Counted from the stretch's first letter, positions 25,941 through 36,812 are shown. The stretch is 64,000 nucleotides of DNA from Ramlibacter pallidus (GCF_015070875.1 NZ_JADDIV010000003.1:682001-746000); one strand, 5' to 3'. Notes: a model not told the origin generated them from the letters alone. Program-made: numbers and translations.

Positions 25941-26995
25941 GCGTGCGGCCGATCGCCGCGGCGGATGCGATCGCGCGGCTGGCGGAGTTCGACGCCGTCG
26001 TCGATGCCCGCAGCGAGGGCGAGTTCGCGGAGGACCACCTGCCGGCGGCGGTCAACTGGCCGTCGCTCAACGACGCCGAGCGGCACGAAGTCGGCACCAC
26101 GTACAAGCAGGTCAACCCCTTCGAGGCGCGCAAGCGCGGCGCCGCGCTGGTCGCGGCCAACATCGCCCGCCACATTGAACGCGAAGTGATGGACAAGCCC
26201 AAGGGCTGGAAGCCGCTGGTCTACTGCTGGCGCGGCGGCCAGCGCAGCGGATCGCTGTCGCTGGTGCTGGGCCAGATCGGGTTCCAGGTGCACGTGATCG
26301 AGGGCGGCTACAAGGCCTTCCGCGGCGCCCTGCTGGAGCAACTGCCGGTCCTGGCGCGGTCGCTGCAGTACCGCGTGGTGTGCGGACCGACCGGCTCGGG
26401 CAAGACGCGCCTGCTGCAGGCGCTGGAAGCGGCGGGCGCCCAGGTTCTCGACCTGGAAGGACTCGCGAGCCACCGCAGCTCCGTGCTGGGGCTGATCCCC
26501 GGCCAGCCGCAACCGACGCAGAAGCGCTTCGACACGCTCGTCTGGGAGAAGCTGCGCGGCTTCGACCCGGCGCGGCCCGTGTACGTCGAAAGCGAAAGCA
26601 AGAAGGTCGGCAACGTGGCGGTGCCCGAGGCGCTGATGGCGGCCATGCGGGCCAGCCCCTGCCTGCGCCTGGACCTCGCCGACGACGAGCGCGTGCAGCT
26701 GCTGCTGGAGGACTACGCCTTCTTCAGCCGGGATACCGACCTGTTCTGCCGCCGCCTCGACGCGCTGGTGCAGTTGCGCGGGCGCGAGCAGGTCAAGGCG
26801 TGGCAGGACCAGGTGCGCGCCGGCGCGATCGAGCCGGTCGTGCGCGAGCTCCTGTTCAAGCACTACGACCCCGGCTATGCGAGCTCGACGCTGCGCAACT
26901 TCAAGGCCTTCGCCGACGCGCGTCCCCTGGCGCCGCGGGACCGCACGCCCGAAGCCATGCAGGCGCTGGCGCGCGAGATCGTCGCCGCCGGCTAG
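25937..26995 (+). CDS. mnmH: tRNA 2-selenouridine synthase
   Basis: 352 residues. An N-terminal rhodanese domain carries the catalytic cysteine C97 (LVYCWRGGQRSGS), followed by a P-loop GPTGSGKT at 150-157 in a domain specific to MnmH/SelU. It replaces sulphur by selenium at the wobble 2-thiouridine through a geranylated intermediate. The ATG overlaps the tesA stop (ATGA). Its presence implies that selenophosphate synthetase is encoded elsewhere in the genome. Confidence 0.93.
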   Translation: MSVRPIAAADAIARLAEFDAVVDARSEGEFAEDHLPAAVNWPSLNDAERHEVGTTYKQVNPFEARKRGAALVAANIARHIEREVMDKPKGWKPLVYCWRGGQRSGSLSLVLGQIGFQVHVIEGGYKAFRGALLEQLPVLARSLQYRVVCGPTGSGKTRLLQALEAAGAQVLDLEGLASHRSSVLGLIPGQPQPTQKRFDTLVWEKLRGFDPARPVYVESESKKVGNVAVPEALMAAMRASPCLRLDLADDERVQLLLEDYAFFSRDTDLFCRRLDALVQLRGREQVKAWQDQVRAGAIEPVVRELLFKHYDPGYASSTLRNFKAFADARPLAPRDRTPEAMQALAREIVAAG

Positions 26996-27792
26996 GCTGC
27001 TGCCGGCTCCGGCCAGGCCACGGCGTCCCGGTAGGCATGCCACGTGGCGTGCCCCAGCCACGGGCCGACGAACAACAGCCCGAGCGACCCGGGCCAGAGC
27101 GCCAGCAGCGTCAGGCCGGCCACGACCAGGCCCCAGGCCACCATCACCGGCAGGTTGTCGAGCACCACGCGGAAGCTCGTGAGGCCGGCGGTGACGGCGT
27201 CCGTGTCGCGGTCGAGGATCATCGGCACCGAGACCACCGTGGTGCAGAACACCAGGGCCGCGAAGATGCCGCCCACGGCCAGGTACACCGCGACGAACTT
27301 CCAGTTGCGCGGGTTGAACACGGCCTCCAGCACGCCCGCGGTCGACGGCATGCCGGTGTCGAAGAACACGGCGAACACGACGAGGGAGGCGCGGCCCCAG
27401 AGGAGCTCCAGCACCGTGAGCACCAGGACCAGCAGGCCCATGCTGCCCAGGCGGCGGTCCCAGCAGGTCAGCGATGCCCCCAGGCTGGCGGGCTCCCCCT
27501 GCTCCGCGCGCCGGCTCGCTTCGTACAGGCCCATCGCGAGGAAGGGGCCGACCAGCAGGCAGCCGGAGATGATGGTCATCGTGTACTCGGGCTTGTGCCG
27601 GAAGACCGCGGCCAGCGCGATGGCCATCGCCCAGAAACACACGCCGTAGAACAAGGCGATGCCGGGCGCGGCCCGCAGGTCCCGCGCGCCGCGCGCCAGC
27701 CAGCGCAGCGGCGCGGACGGATGCAGGCGGCGGACCACCGGCCGCGGCGGCGCGGCGGTCGGCGCGGCCGGTTCGGTGCTCGAGAGTGTCAT
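26992..27792 (-). CDS. DUF2189 domain-containing membrane protein
   Basis: 266 residues with about six membrane segments. LRWLARGARDLRAAPGIALFYG and GPFLAMGLYEASRRAEQGEP match DUF2189 inner-membrane proteins, which are common in Proteobacteria and of unknown function. It converges with mnmH and overlaps its end by four bases (CTAG). No operon partner is evident. Confidence 0.82.
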   Translation of the reverse strand: MTLSSTEPAAPTAAPPRPVVRRLHPSAPLRWLARGARDLRAAPGIALFYGVCFWAMAIALAAVFRHKPEYTMTIISGCLLVGPFLAMGLYEASRRAEQGEPASLGASLTCWDRRLGSMGLLVLVLTVLELLWGRASLVVFAVFFDTGMPSTAGVLEAVFNPRNWKFVAVYLAVGGIFAALVFCTTVVSVPMILDRDTDAVTAGLTSFRVVLDNLPVMVAWGLVVAGLTLLALWPGSLGLLFVGPWLGHATWHAYRDAVAWPEPAAA

Positions 27793-27822
27793 GACGGTCA
27801 GGTCCCCCCGCCGCAGGGTAGC

Positions 27823-27842
27823 GGGCCGGCGGCCGCCGGCCC
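27823..27842 (-). terminator. 20-base GC palindrome downstream of the cystathionine beta-lyase gene
   Basis: A perfect 20-base palindrome of G and C (two 10-base arms) begins nine bases past the stop at 27851. No T-run follows, so it could be a weak terminator or a transcript-end stabiliser. Confidence 0.4.
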
Positions 27843-27850
27843 ATCGGGGA

Positions 27851-29071
27851 TCACCCGGGGCCGTGCAGCGCTCCCAGCGCCTGGGCGAGATCCGCCTGCA
27901 GGTCCTCGACGTCCTCCAGGCCGACGGAGAACCGCACGAGCACGCCCTTGTGCTTCCAGGTGCCCAGCGCGGCGCTGCGCATGGACGGAATGTCGTAGGG
28001 CACCGCCAGGCTGACCGGGCCGCCCCAGGAATAACCGAGCTTGAACAGCTTCAGTGCGTCGCAGAACGCTTCGACGCGCTCCGGCGCGTGGCGCTCGTCG
28101 AACACCACGGAGAACAGGCCGGCGGCAAGTCCGTCCGCGCCGCACATCGCCTTCCAGTGCGCGTGGCCGGGCGAGCCCTCCAGCGCCGGATGCAGCACCT
28201 GCACAATCTCTGCGCGGGCCTGCAGCCAACGGGCGAGTTGCCGGGCGGCGCGGTCGTGCGCCCGGTAGCGGACGTCCAGGCTGGGCAGCGAACGCAGCAG
28301 GAGTTCGGCGTCGTTGCCGGCCACGCCCCAGCCCAGGCGCATGTGCGCCAGCTTCATCTTCTGGTGCAGGGCCTCGTCGCGCGTGACGATGCTGCCCATG
28401 AGGACGTCGCCGCCGCCGCTGGGGTACTTGGTCAGGGCGTGCACGACGATGTCGGCGCCGCTGCCGGGCACCGAACGATCACCCTGGCCGAAATCGAAGC
28501 CATTGAAGGCGAGGCCGGCGCCCCAGGTGTTGTCCAGGGCGACGGTGACGCCGCGGCTGCGGCAGATGTGCGCGAAGTGCGCCACCGGCCCGAACTCCAT
28601 CGTGACCGAGCCCGGCGCCTCGATCCACACGAGCTTCGTCTTCGGCCCGATGCGGCGCTCGAGGTCGGCGGGATCCATCGGGTCGTAGAGCTGGTGCGTG
28701 ATGCCCCAGTTCTTCAGCTCCCCTTCGGCCAGCGCCTTGCTGGGCCCGTACACGTTGTCCGGCAGCAGGATCTCGTCGCCCGCGGACAGCAGCGCCAGGT
28801 TCACGTGCGCGATGGCGGCCAGGCCGCTGGGCACCAGGATGCAGTGCCGGCCGCCTTCGAGGGCGGCGATGCGCTCTTCCAGCACGAAGGTGGTGGGCGT
28901 GCCGTGCAGGCCGTAGGTGTAGCCCTTCTTCTGCCGCCAGTCGCGCGAACGGATCGCGGCCACGTTCGGGAAGATCACGGTGGACGCCTTGTGGACGCCC
29001 GGCTGCGGCGCGGCGAACCCGGCGGGCGGCTGGTAGGGATGGTGGATGAGGTCGGTGACCGGCTTCGGCAT
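27851..29071 (-). CDS. PLP-dependent cystathionine beta-lyase-type enzyme
   Basis: 406 residues. Cys/Met metabolism PLP family: KGYTYGLHGTPTTFVLEERI as the tyrosine/arginine segment, LVPSGLAAIAHV as the phosphate-binding loop, ALDNTWGAGLAF with the aspartate that holds the pyridine nitrogen, and VVHALTKYPSGGGDVLMG with the Schiff-base lysine. RFSVGLEDVEDLQADL ends the protein. It probably cleaves cystathionine to homocysteine, pyruvate and ammonia. Related lyases (methionine gamma-lyase, cystathionine gamma-synthase) are not excluded by sequence alone. Confidence 0.87.
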   Translation of the reverse strand: MPKPVTDLIHHPYQPPAGFAAPQPGVHKASTVIFPNVAAIRSRDWRQKKGYTYGLHGTPTTFVLEERIAALEGGRHCILVPSGLAAIAHVNLALLSAGDEILLPDNVYGPSKALAEGELKNWGITHQLYDPMDPADLERRIGPKTKLVWIEAPGSVTMEFGPVAHFAHICRSRGVTVALDNTWGAGLAFNGFDFGQGDRSVPGSGADIVVHALTKYPSGGGDVLMGSIVTRDEALHQKMKLAHMRLGWGVAGNDAELLLRSLPSLDVRYRAHDRAARQLARWLQARAEIVQVLHPALEGSPGHAHWKAMCGADGLAAGLFSVVFDERHAPERVEAFCDALKLFKLGYSWGGPVSLAVPYDIPSMRSAALGTWKHKGVLVRFSVGLEDVEDLQADLAQALGALHGPG

Positions 29072-29106
29072 GCGTCCATCTTAGCGGCGGGTGCTACATT
29101 GGCCCG

Positions 29107-29928
29107 ATGCTCGCTTCGCGGCCTCCCGTCCCGCAGCTGCGGTCGTTCGTGCGGCTGCTGTGGGCGACCGCGCCCGCCGGCGCCACGGGGAGCGGCGCCT
29201 TCCGGGAGCACGTCCTGCCCACGGGCTGCATGCACCTGGCGCTGCGATGGTCCGGCCCGCCGTTGCGCGTGTACGCCGGCGATGCGGGCCCCGAAGGCCG
29301 GGTGCTCGGGCATGCCGTGGTCGGCGGCGTCCGCACCAGCTTCTACGCCCGGGAAGCCGGGGTCGCCGCCGCGTCGGCCGGCGCCTTGCTGGAGCCCGGC
29401 GCGGCACGCGCGCTGTTCGGCGCGGGAGCGCAGGAGTTCACCGGCCGCCACGAAGCGCTGGACAACCTGTGGGGCCGGGACGCCGGGTTCTGCATGGAGC
29501 GGCTGCAGGCCGCGACCGATCCCGCGCACGCCCTGGCCCTGATGGAAGCCTTCCTGCTGGAGCGCCTCGCGCCCGGTACCGGACTCCACCCGGGCGTGGC
29601 GGCGGGCCTCGCCTCGCTGCGGCACGGCGGCCGCGTGGAGGACGCAGCGCGCGCCAGCGGCTTCAGCCACCGCCACTTCGTCGCGCGCTTCCGGGACGCG
29701 ACGGGCCTCGCGCCCAAGGCCCATGCGCGGGTGCTGCGGATGCAGTCCGCCCTCGGCGGCCTCGCGCGTCCGGGCACGGCCCTCGCCGACGTGGCACTCG
29801 CGGCCGGATTCGCGGACCAGGCCCACTTCAGCCGGGAGTTCAGGGCGTTCGCCGGGGTGACGCCGACGCAATGGCTGCTGGCGCGGCCGCTGCACCCCAA
29901 CCATGTGCCGGTGGCTGCCGCCGCCTGA
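29107..29928 (+). CDS. AraC family transcriptional regulator
   Basis: 273 residues. The N-terminal 100 residues (REHVLPTGCMHLALRWSG) resemble the DUF6597 sensor region of AraC proteins. The C-terminal double helix-turn-helix covers about 170-265 (RVEDAARASGFSHRHFVARF; ALADVALAAGFADQAHFSREF), followed by FAGVTPTQWL. A VOC protein gene follows 65 bases downstream in the same direction and is the likely target. The gene is divergent from the cystathionine beta-lyase gene with only 35 bases between starts. Confidence 0.87.
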   Translation: MLASRPPVPQLRSFVRLLWATAPAGATGSGAFREHVLPTGCMHLALRWSGPPLRVYAGDAGPEGRVLGHAVVGGVRTSFYAREAGVAAASAGALLEPGAARALFGAGAQEFTGRHEALDNLWGRDAGFCMERLQAATDPAHALALMEAFLLERLAPGTGLHPGVAAGLASLRHGGRVEDAARASGFSHRHFVARFRDATGLAPKAHARVLRMQSALGGLARPGTALADVALAAGFADQAHFSREFRAFAGVTPTQWLLARPLHPNHVPVAAAA

Positions 29929-29993
29929 GGTCAGTTTTGTTCAAGACGGCCCGCCCGGCGTTGCCTAGACTGGCGCGAACAAGGAGACCCACG

Positions 29994-30434
29994 ATGGCCA
30001 AGCGCGAACTGTTCGCCTACCTGCACGTGCGCGATGCGGCGCGTGCGCTGCGCTTCTATGCCGAGGCATTCGGCGCCAAGGAGTTGTTCCGGCTGACGGA
30101 GCCGGGCGGGCGCATCGGCCATGCGGAACTCGATTTCGGCGGGCCGGTGCTGATGGTCAGCGACGAGTATCCGGAGATGGGAATCCAGGGTCCGGCACCC
30201 GGCGCACCGACCTCCGTCTCGCTCCACCTGCACGTCGAGGACGCCGATGCCACCATCGCCCGGGCCGTGGCCGCGGGCGCGACACTGGAGCGCCCCGCGC
30301 AGGACGAGTTCTACGGCGAAAGGTCCGGCGTGGTCCGCGACCCCTTCGGCCACCGCTGGAACGTTGGGCATGCCATCGAGGACGTCACCCCCGGGGAGAT
30401 GCAGCGCCGCTATGACGCGTTGATGAAGGGCTGA
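29994..30434 (+). CDS. VOC family protein (PhnB-like)
   Basis: 146 residues. LFAYLHVRDAARALRFYAEA, GAKELFRLTEPGGRIGHAEL and GVVRDPFGHRWNVG are the beta-alpha units and the closing metal-region motif of the glyoxalase/bleomycin-resistance superfamily, PhnB branch. An AAGGAG site precedes the ATG. It follows an AraC regulator, a pairing often seen for inducible VOC proteins. The substrate is unknown. Confidence 0.82.
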   Translation: MAKRELFAYLHVRDAARALRFYAEAFGAKELFRLTEPGGRIGHAELDFGGPVLMVSDEYPEMGIQGPAPGAPTSVSLHLHVEDADATIARAVAAGATLERPAQDEFYGERSGVVRDPFGHRWNVGHAIEDVTPGEMQRRYDALMKG

Positions 30435-30492
30435 GTGCCGCCGCGCGTCGGCGCGCGCGTTCCTCCTGTCCGGCGCGGAGCAGCGCGGGCGT

Positions 30493-30551
30493 TTGTCCTA
30501 CGACAAGAAGATAAGGACTGTGTACGATGTAACCACATGTGCACAGATCTC
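30493..30551 (+). promoter_or_regulatory. AT-rich regulatory region before the roadblock/GTPase cluster
   Basis: This short AT-rich stretch stands out from its GC-rich surroundings. It contains the dyad TTGTC-CTAC-GACAA (30493-30506) and two overlapping palindromes, CACATGTG (30534-30541) and TGTGCACA (30539-30546). It ends about 27 bases before the first gene of the cluster, so a promoter with operator sites is likely. No consensus -35/-10 pair can be fixed by eye. Confidence 0.4.
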
Positions 30552-30577
30552 CTTAGCCCCCGGACGGGCCTTCCCGC

Positions 30578-31234
30578 ATGAGCGCCTGGAAATTGGGTGT
30601 CCACGGGCTTCCATCCGCCGAGGCCGGCCTGGTCCGTGCCCTCCTCAGCCTGGTCGGCAGCGGCGATCCGGGCTGGCGTTGGACCTTCGCCGCCGCCGGT
30701 CCGTGTGACGTCCTGCTGGCGGACGCCGCCGTCCCCTCGCCGGGCGAGGCGCAATCCGAACGACAGGCACGTGCCCTGTTGCTGCTGGGGCCCGCCGGGT
30801 CGCCGGCTTCCCAGGAGCACCTTCAGCGACCGCTCCGGCCGAACGAACTCGAATCGGCGCTTCGCCGCCTGGCGTCGGTCCTGGGAATGGAAACCGACGC
30901 GCCCGCAGCCCCGGCGGGCGCCAACGAGCCGCCCACGCTGGCCAACGCGCGCTTCAAGCTGCTTCGCTGGCCCCCGGCCGCCTTGCTGCGCGGCGAAGTG
31001 GCCCGCCTGCGCATGGCCACCCAGCTCTCGCGGCGCTTCCTGTCCGTCGCGGAGCTGGCGACGCTGACCAACCAGGAGCCAGGCCGGTGCCTGGTGTTCC
31101 TGCAACTGCTGCAAGGCTTCCAGCTCCTGCAGGCCGAGCCGGCCACCGCACTTCCCGCGTCCGGCACCGCCGCGACCGCGCCGCCCGGGGGCTGGGCGCT
31201 CGTGCGCAGCATCCGCCGGCGCCTGGGCCTCTGA
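30578..31234 (+). CDS. unknown protein with receiver-like N-terminus and winged-helix-like C-terminus
   Basis: 218 residues, not recognised as a named family. Residues 5-105 look like a degenerate receiver: a strand ending DVLLADA (44-50), a strand ALLLLG (66-71), and RPLRPNELESALRRL (86-100) in the place of the usual K-P-x-x-x-x-E-L helix. The phospho-acceptor region lacks a clear acidic pocket. A Pro/Ala linker follows. Residues 150-188 (RRFLSVAELATLTNQEPGRC then LVFLQLLQGFQLL) read as a winged-helix unit. It is the first gene of the roadblock/GTPase cluster, ending two bases before the GTPase start. Confidence 0.68.
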   Translation: MSAWKLGVHGLPSAEAGLVRALLSLVGSGDPGWRWTFAAAGPCDVLLADAAVPSPGEAQSERQARALLLLGPAGSPASQEHLQRPLRPNELESALRRLASVLGMETDAPAAPAGANEPPTLANARFKLLRWPPAALLRGEVARLRMATQLSRRFLSVAELATLTNQEPGRCLVFLQLLQGFQLLQAEPATALPASGTAATAPPGGWALVRSIRRRLGL

Positions 31235-31235
31235 C

Positions 31236-31778
31236 ATGCGGGAACACAAGATCCTTTTCACCGGCACGATGGGCGCCGGCAAGACCACCGCGATCGGCGC
31301 GGTGAGCGAAGTCCCGCCCGTGGTGACCGAAGTCGCGAACAACGATGCTTCCGTGGCGAAAGCGACCACCACCGTCGGCTTCGATTTCGGCCTGCTCACG
31401 CTCGACAACGGCGACCGCTTGCGCCTGTTCGGCACGCCGGGACAACTGCGGTTCGACTTCCTCTGGAAGATCCTCGCCACGAACGCGCTCGGCATCGTCG
31501 TCCTGGTGGACAACTCGCGGCCGGCGCCGCTCGAGGACCTGCAGGCCTACGTGGACGGTTTCGCCGAGCAGTTGCGGCGCCTTCCCTGCGTCGTCGGCGT
31601 CGGACGGCTCTCCACGCACCCCTCTCCCGGGCTGGACGCCTACGCGGAGCACCTGGGACGGCAGGGCCTGGCCGTGCCGCTGCTGGATGTGGACGTCCGC
31701 CGGCGCGACGACGTGGTGCTGCTGCTCGACACGCTGCTGGCCCAGGTCGAAGCCGACCTGATGGGGATGGACGAATGA
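31236..31778 (+). CDS. small Ras-like GTPase of the COG2229/MglA-related type
   Basis: 180 residues. G1 (Walker A) GTMGAGKT at 10-17 is intact. The switch I threonines (AKATTTVGFDFG) are at 42-52. G3 reads FGTPGQLRF at 65-73, with Gly for the usual Asp, as in other COG2229 proteins. The guanine-specifying N-K-x-D is not present; the corresponding segment is VGVGRLS near 120-126. It probably acts as a nucleotide-dependent switch whose partners are the roadblock proteins encoded next to it. It overlaps the next gene by four bases. Confidence 0.82.
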   Translation: MREHKILFTGTMGAGKTTAIGAVSEVPPVVTEVANNDASVAKATTTVGFDFGLLTLDNGDRLRLFGTPGQLRFDFLWKILATNALGIVVLVDNSRPAPLEDLQAYVDGFAEQLRRLPCVVGVGRLSTHPSPGLDAYAEHLGRQGLAVPLLDVDVRRRDDVVLLLDTLLAQVEADLMGMDE

Positions 31779-32176
31779 CCGGTGTTGCGAGCATGGGCGT
31801 GACGGAAGCCCTCCGGGCGCTGGCGCGCCAGGAAGCGGAGGCCATCGCCCAGGACATCTCGGGCGTGCGCGCCGTCGTGATCGCCACGGGCGACGGCTTC
31901 GACATCGCGTCGGCCGGACGCGGCGCGGTCGATCCGCAACGGATCGCGGCGCTGGCGAGTTCCATGTCCGCCATCGGCGCCGTGGTGTCCGCGGAGGCCG
32001 GCCTGGGCCGCAGCACCAGCGTCACGGTCGGCACCGACGACGGCTTCGCGGTCGTGCACGCGGCGACGCACCGCGGGATGGACCTCGTGATCAACGTGAT
32101 CGCCGGCCCCGATGCACTGCTCGGGCAGGTGAACTACCGGACCGCCGCGGCCGCGCGGTCGCTTTCGAGCGCATGA
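31775..32176 (+). CDS. roadblock/LC7 domain protein (MglB-like)
   Basis: 133 residues. IAQDISGVRAVVIATGDGFD then IASAGRG, the helix ALASSMSAIGAVVSAEAGLG, and FAVVHAATHRGMDLVINVIA form the roadblock/LC7 alpha-beta fold. In Myxococcus, MglB of this family is the GTPase-activating partner of MglA. The start overlaps the GTPase stop and its end overlaps the next start (both ATGA), so the products are made in coupled amounts. Confidence 0.82.
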   Translation: MTGVASMGVTEALRALARQEAEAIAQDISGVRAVVIATGDGFDIASAGRGAVDPQRIAALASSMSAIGAVVSAEAGLGRSTSVTVGTDDGFAVVHAATHRGMDLVINVIAGPDALLGQVNYRTAAAARSLSSA

Positions 32177-32532
32177 GGCCCGAAGTCCGTGAATCGCTGC
32201 GGGCCATCGCCGCGCAGCCCGGCATCCGCGGTTGCGCGCTGGTCGACCTCGCCACCGGCATGGTCCTGCACGGCGAGGGTGCGCCGGAACTGGTGCCCAT
32301 CGCCGAGGCGTCGTCGGACTACTGGCGGCTCTGCGCCCGTCAGGAGGGCGTTTTCGGCGTGCTCGGCGCGCCGCGCGCCCAGGTGGTGATCCATGCGCTC
32401 GGCCGCGTGACCATCGTGCGCTGCGGCGACGGGCTGCTGCTGGTGACCTTGTCGCGCGAGGCCGAAGCGGTCGACTGGAACCGCTGGAAGCGCGCGGCTC
32501 AGGAACTGGCCCCCCTGGCGGCGGGCCTGTGA
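32173..32532 (+). CDS. second, divergent roadblock-like protein
   Basis: 119 residues. GIRGCALVDLATGMVLHGEG and VVIHALGRVTIVRCGDGLLLVTLS have the strand pattern of roadblock domains, but the central helix is different and similarity is weak. It could form a heterodimer with the previous protein. It starts four bases before the previous stop. The name is based on fold pattern and position, not on a clear signature. Confidence 0.65.
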   Translation: MRPEVRESLRAIAAQPGIRGCALVDLATGMVLHGEGAPELVPIAEASSDYWRLCARQEGVFGVLGAPRAQVVIHALGRVTIVRCGDGLLLVTLSREAEAVDWNRWKRAAQELAPLAAGL

Positions 32533-32605
32533 ATTCCCGGGCGCCGGCCGATTGCGTTGAGGCCGCGCCCATCCCTTCATACGCAGACGACACAAGGAAA
32601 ACGAA

Positions 32606-32965
32606 ATGGCGACGATCAAGCAAACCCTGGACGAACTGCTGACCCTCGATGGCGCGCTGTGCGCGGCGATCGTGGACTCCTCCAGCGGCATGATGCTGGG
32701 CTCCGCGGGCACCGGCGTGGACCTCGAAGTGGCCGCAGCGGGCAACACCGAAGTGGTGCGCGCAAAGCTGAAGACGATGCGCGCGCTCGGCCTGAACGAC
32801 GTGATCGAGGACATCCTCATCACCCTCGGCAAGCAGTACCACATCATCCGCCTGTCCTCGCGCAAGGAAGGCGTGTTCCTCTACTACGTGCTGGACAAGC
32901 AGCGTGCCAACCTCGCCATGGCCCGGCGCAAGACGGCGGACGTCGACAAGGACCTGAACTTCTGA
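32606..32965 (+). CDS. third roadblock/LC7-like protein
   Basis: 119 residues. LTLDGALCAAIVDSSSGMML, AAAGNTEVVRAKLKTMRALG and EDILITLGKQYHIIRLSSRK follow the roadblock order of strand-helix-strand and resemble the COG2018-type proteins of Betaproteobacteria. An AAGGAAAACGA stretch before the ATG is a moderate ribosome binding site. A gap of 73 bases separates it from the previous gene, so it may be more highly or separately expressed. Confidence 0.72.
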   Translation: MATIKQTLDELLTLDGALCAAIVDSSSGMMLGSAGTGVDLEVAAAGNTEVVRAKLKTMRALGLNDVIEDILITLGKQYHIIRLSSRKEGVFLYYVLDKQRANLAMARRKTADVDKDLNF

Positions 32966-33121
32966 GCGGTTCGACGCGCGGCCGGCACACCGGGGGACGT
33001 GGCGAACGCCGTCGCGGGAAGCGTGACTTCCTGCCGCCCGCCGCCGTAGCGACAGGCCGCCGCACGCCCCCGCGCGCCGCCTGGCCGCTATCCTTGCGCC
33101 GGTTCCAACCACGGGTCGCGC

Positions 33122-33697
33122 ATGCTGCTGGATTACTCCCCCGACGACATCGACGTGCGGATCGCCGACCTGCTGGTCGCGACCGCCGATGCCTCCGACG
33201 ACGCCCTCGATGCCCGCGTGCAGGAGGTCCTGCGCCTGCTGCGGGACCGGCTCGCGATGGACGTGGTGTTCGTGTCGCGCTTCGAGAACGGCCGCCGCAC
33301 GTTCACGCACGTCGAACAGGCCGCGAACGCGACGCCGATCGCGCCGGGCCAGTCCGATCCGCTGGAGGAGAGCTGGTGCCAGCGCGTGGTGGACGGCCGG
33401 CTGCCGGAACTCGTCGCCGACGCCCGTCCCTACGTGGAGCGGCGTGCCGTGCCGCCCGCGCCGTTCCCGATCGGATCGCACCTGAGCACCCCGGTGCCGG
33501 CCGGCGATGGCCAGCCGCTCGGGACGCTCTGCTGCTTCAGCTTCACGCCGCGCGAAGGCGTCGGCACCGCCGACATCAAGCGCCTGAAGTACGCCGCCGA
33601 ACTGCTGTCGGCCAAGCTGGCGCCGAAGCGGCGCCTCACGGCCGACGACATGGAACTGCAGCCGATCGAACGCGCGGACGCACCCCGCCGGGCGTGA
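33122..33697 (+). CDS. GAF domain protein
   Basis: 191 residues. LRLLRDRLAMDVVFVSRFEN, YVERRAVPPAPFPIGSHLST and GDGQPLGTLCCFSFTPREG are typical of small-molecule-binding GAF domains as found at the N-termini of cyclic di-GMP enzymes. No output domain is attached. It closes the roadblock/GTPase cluster after a gap of 156 bases, and may be its sensor component or an independent gene. Confidence 0.8.
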   Translation: MLLDYSPDDIDVRIADLLVATADASDDALDARVQEVLRLLRDRLAMDVVFVSRFENGRRTFTHVEQAANATPIAPGQSDPLEESWCQRVVDGRLPELVADARPYVERRAVPPAPFPIGSHLSTPVPAGDGQPLGTLCCFSFTPREGVGTADIKRLKYAAELLSAKLAPKRRLTADDMELQPIERADAPRRA

Positions 33698-33716
33698 GCC
33701 GCCGCGGCCGCCGCCG

Positions 33717-34241
33717 TCAGACCTTCCACTTCTCCAGCAGCTTCTCCGGCCGCATGTTGTCGTAGCTCTCGAAGGGCTGGTGGATCCAGGGGTTCGTCGG
33801 CAGGAATTCCACCGAGTAGTCGGCGGTGAACTTCGACAGGCCCTTGGTCCACAGGACCGCCGTGCGCAGCTCGGTCACCTTGGTGTACTTGGTGCGGAGC
33901 ATCTCGACGACGCGGTTCAGCGTGTGGCCCGAGTCCGCGAGGTCGTCGACCAGCAGCACGCGGCCGGCGATCTCGCCGCGCGGCGTGGTGATGTAGTGCG
34001 CGATGTCCAGGTGGCCCTGCACCGTGCCGGCCTCGGCGCGGTAGGAGCTCGTCGACATGATCGCCAGCGGCTTGTCGAAGATCCGCGAGAGGATGTCGCC
34101 GGGCCGCATGCCGCCGCGCGCCAGGCACAGGATGGTGTCGAACTCCCAGCCGGACTGGTGGATGCGGATCGCGAGCTTTTCGCAGAGGTTGTGGTACTCG
34201 TCGTAGCTCACGTACAGGTGCTTGCCGTCTTCCGTCAACAT
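33717..34241 (-). CDS. purine phosphoribosyltransferase
   Basis: 174 residues. The PRPP-binding motif RVLLVDDLADSGHTL is clear, and CLARGGMRPGDILSRIF is the N-terminal conserved loop. It is probably a hypoxanthine or xanthine-guanine salvage enzyme, making IMP, XMP or GMP from the base and PRPP. It lies 19 bases after purA in the same direction, which fits purine metabolism. The choice of base cannot be fixed by eye. Confidence 0.88.
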   Translation of the reverse strand: MLTEDGKHLYVSYDEYHNLCEKLAIRIHQSGWEFDTILCLARGGMRPGDILSRIFDKPLAIMSTSSYRAEAGTVQGHLDIAHYITTPRGEIAGRVLLVDDLADSGHTLNRVVEMLRTKYTKVTELRTAVLWTKGLSKFTADYSVEFLPTNPWIHQPFESYDNMRPEKLLEKWKV

Positions 34242-34260
34242 CGTCGGGTTCCTCTGCGTC

Positions 34261-36801
<2,541 letters not shown>

Positions 36802-36812
36802 TTAAAACCGTG

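Noticed and set aside
29994..30434. VOC protein as a member of the roadblock/GTPase cluster
   Set aside because: It is 143 bases upstream, pairs naturally with the AraC gene before it, and a separate AT-rich regulatory region lies between it and the cluster.
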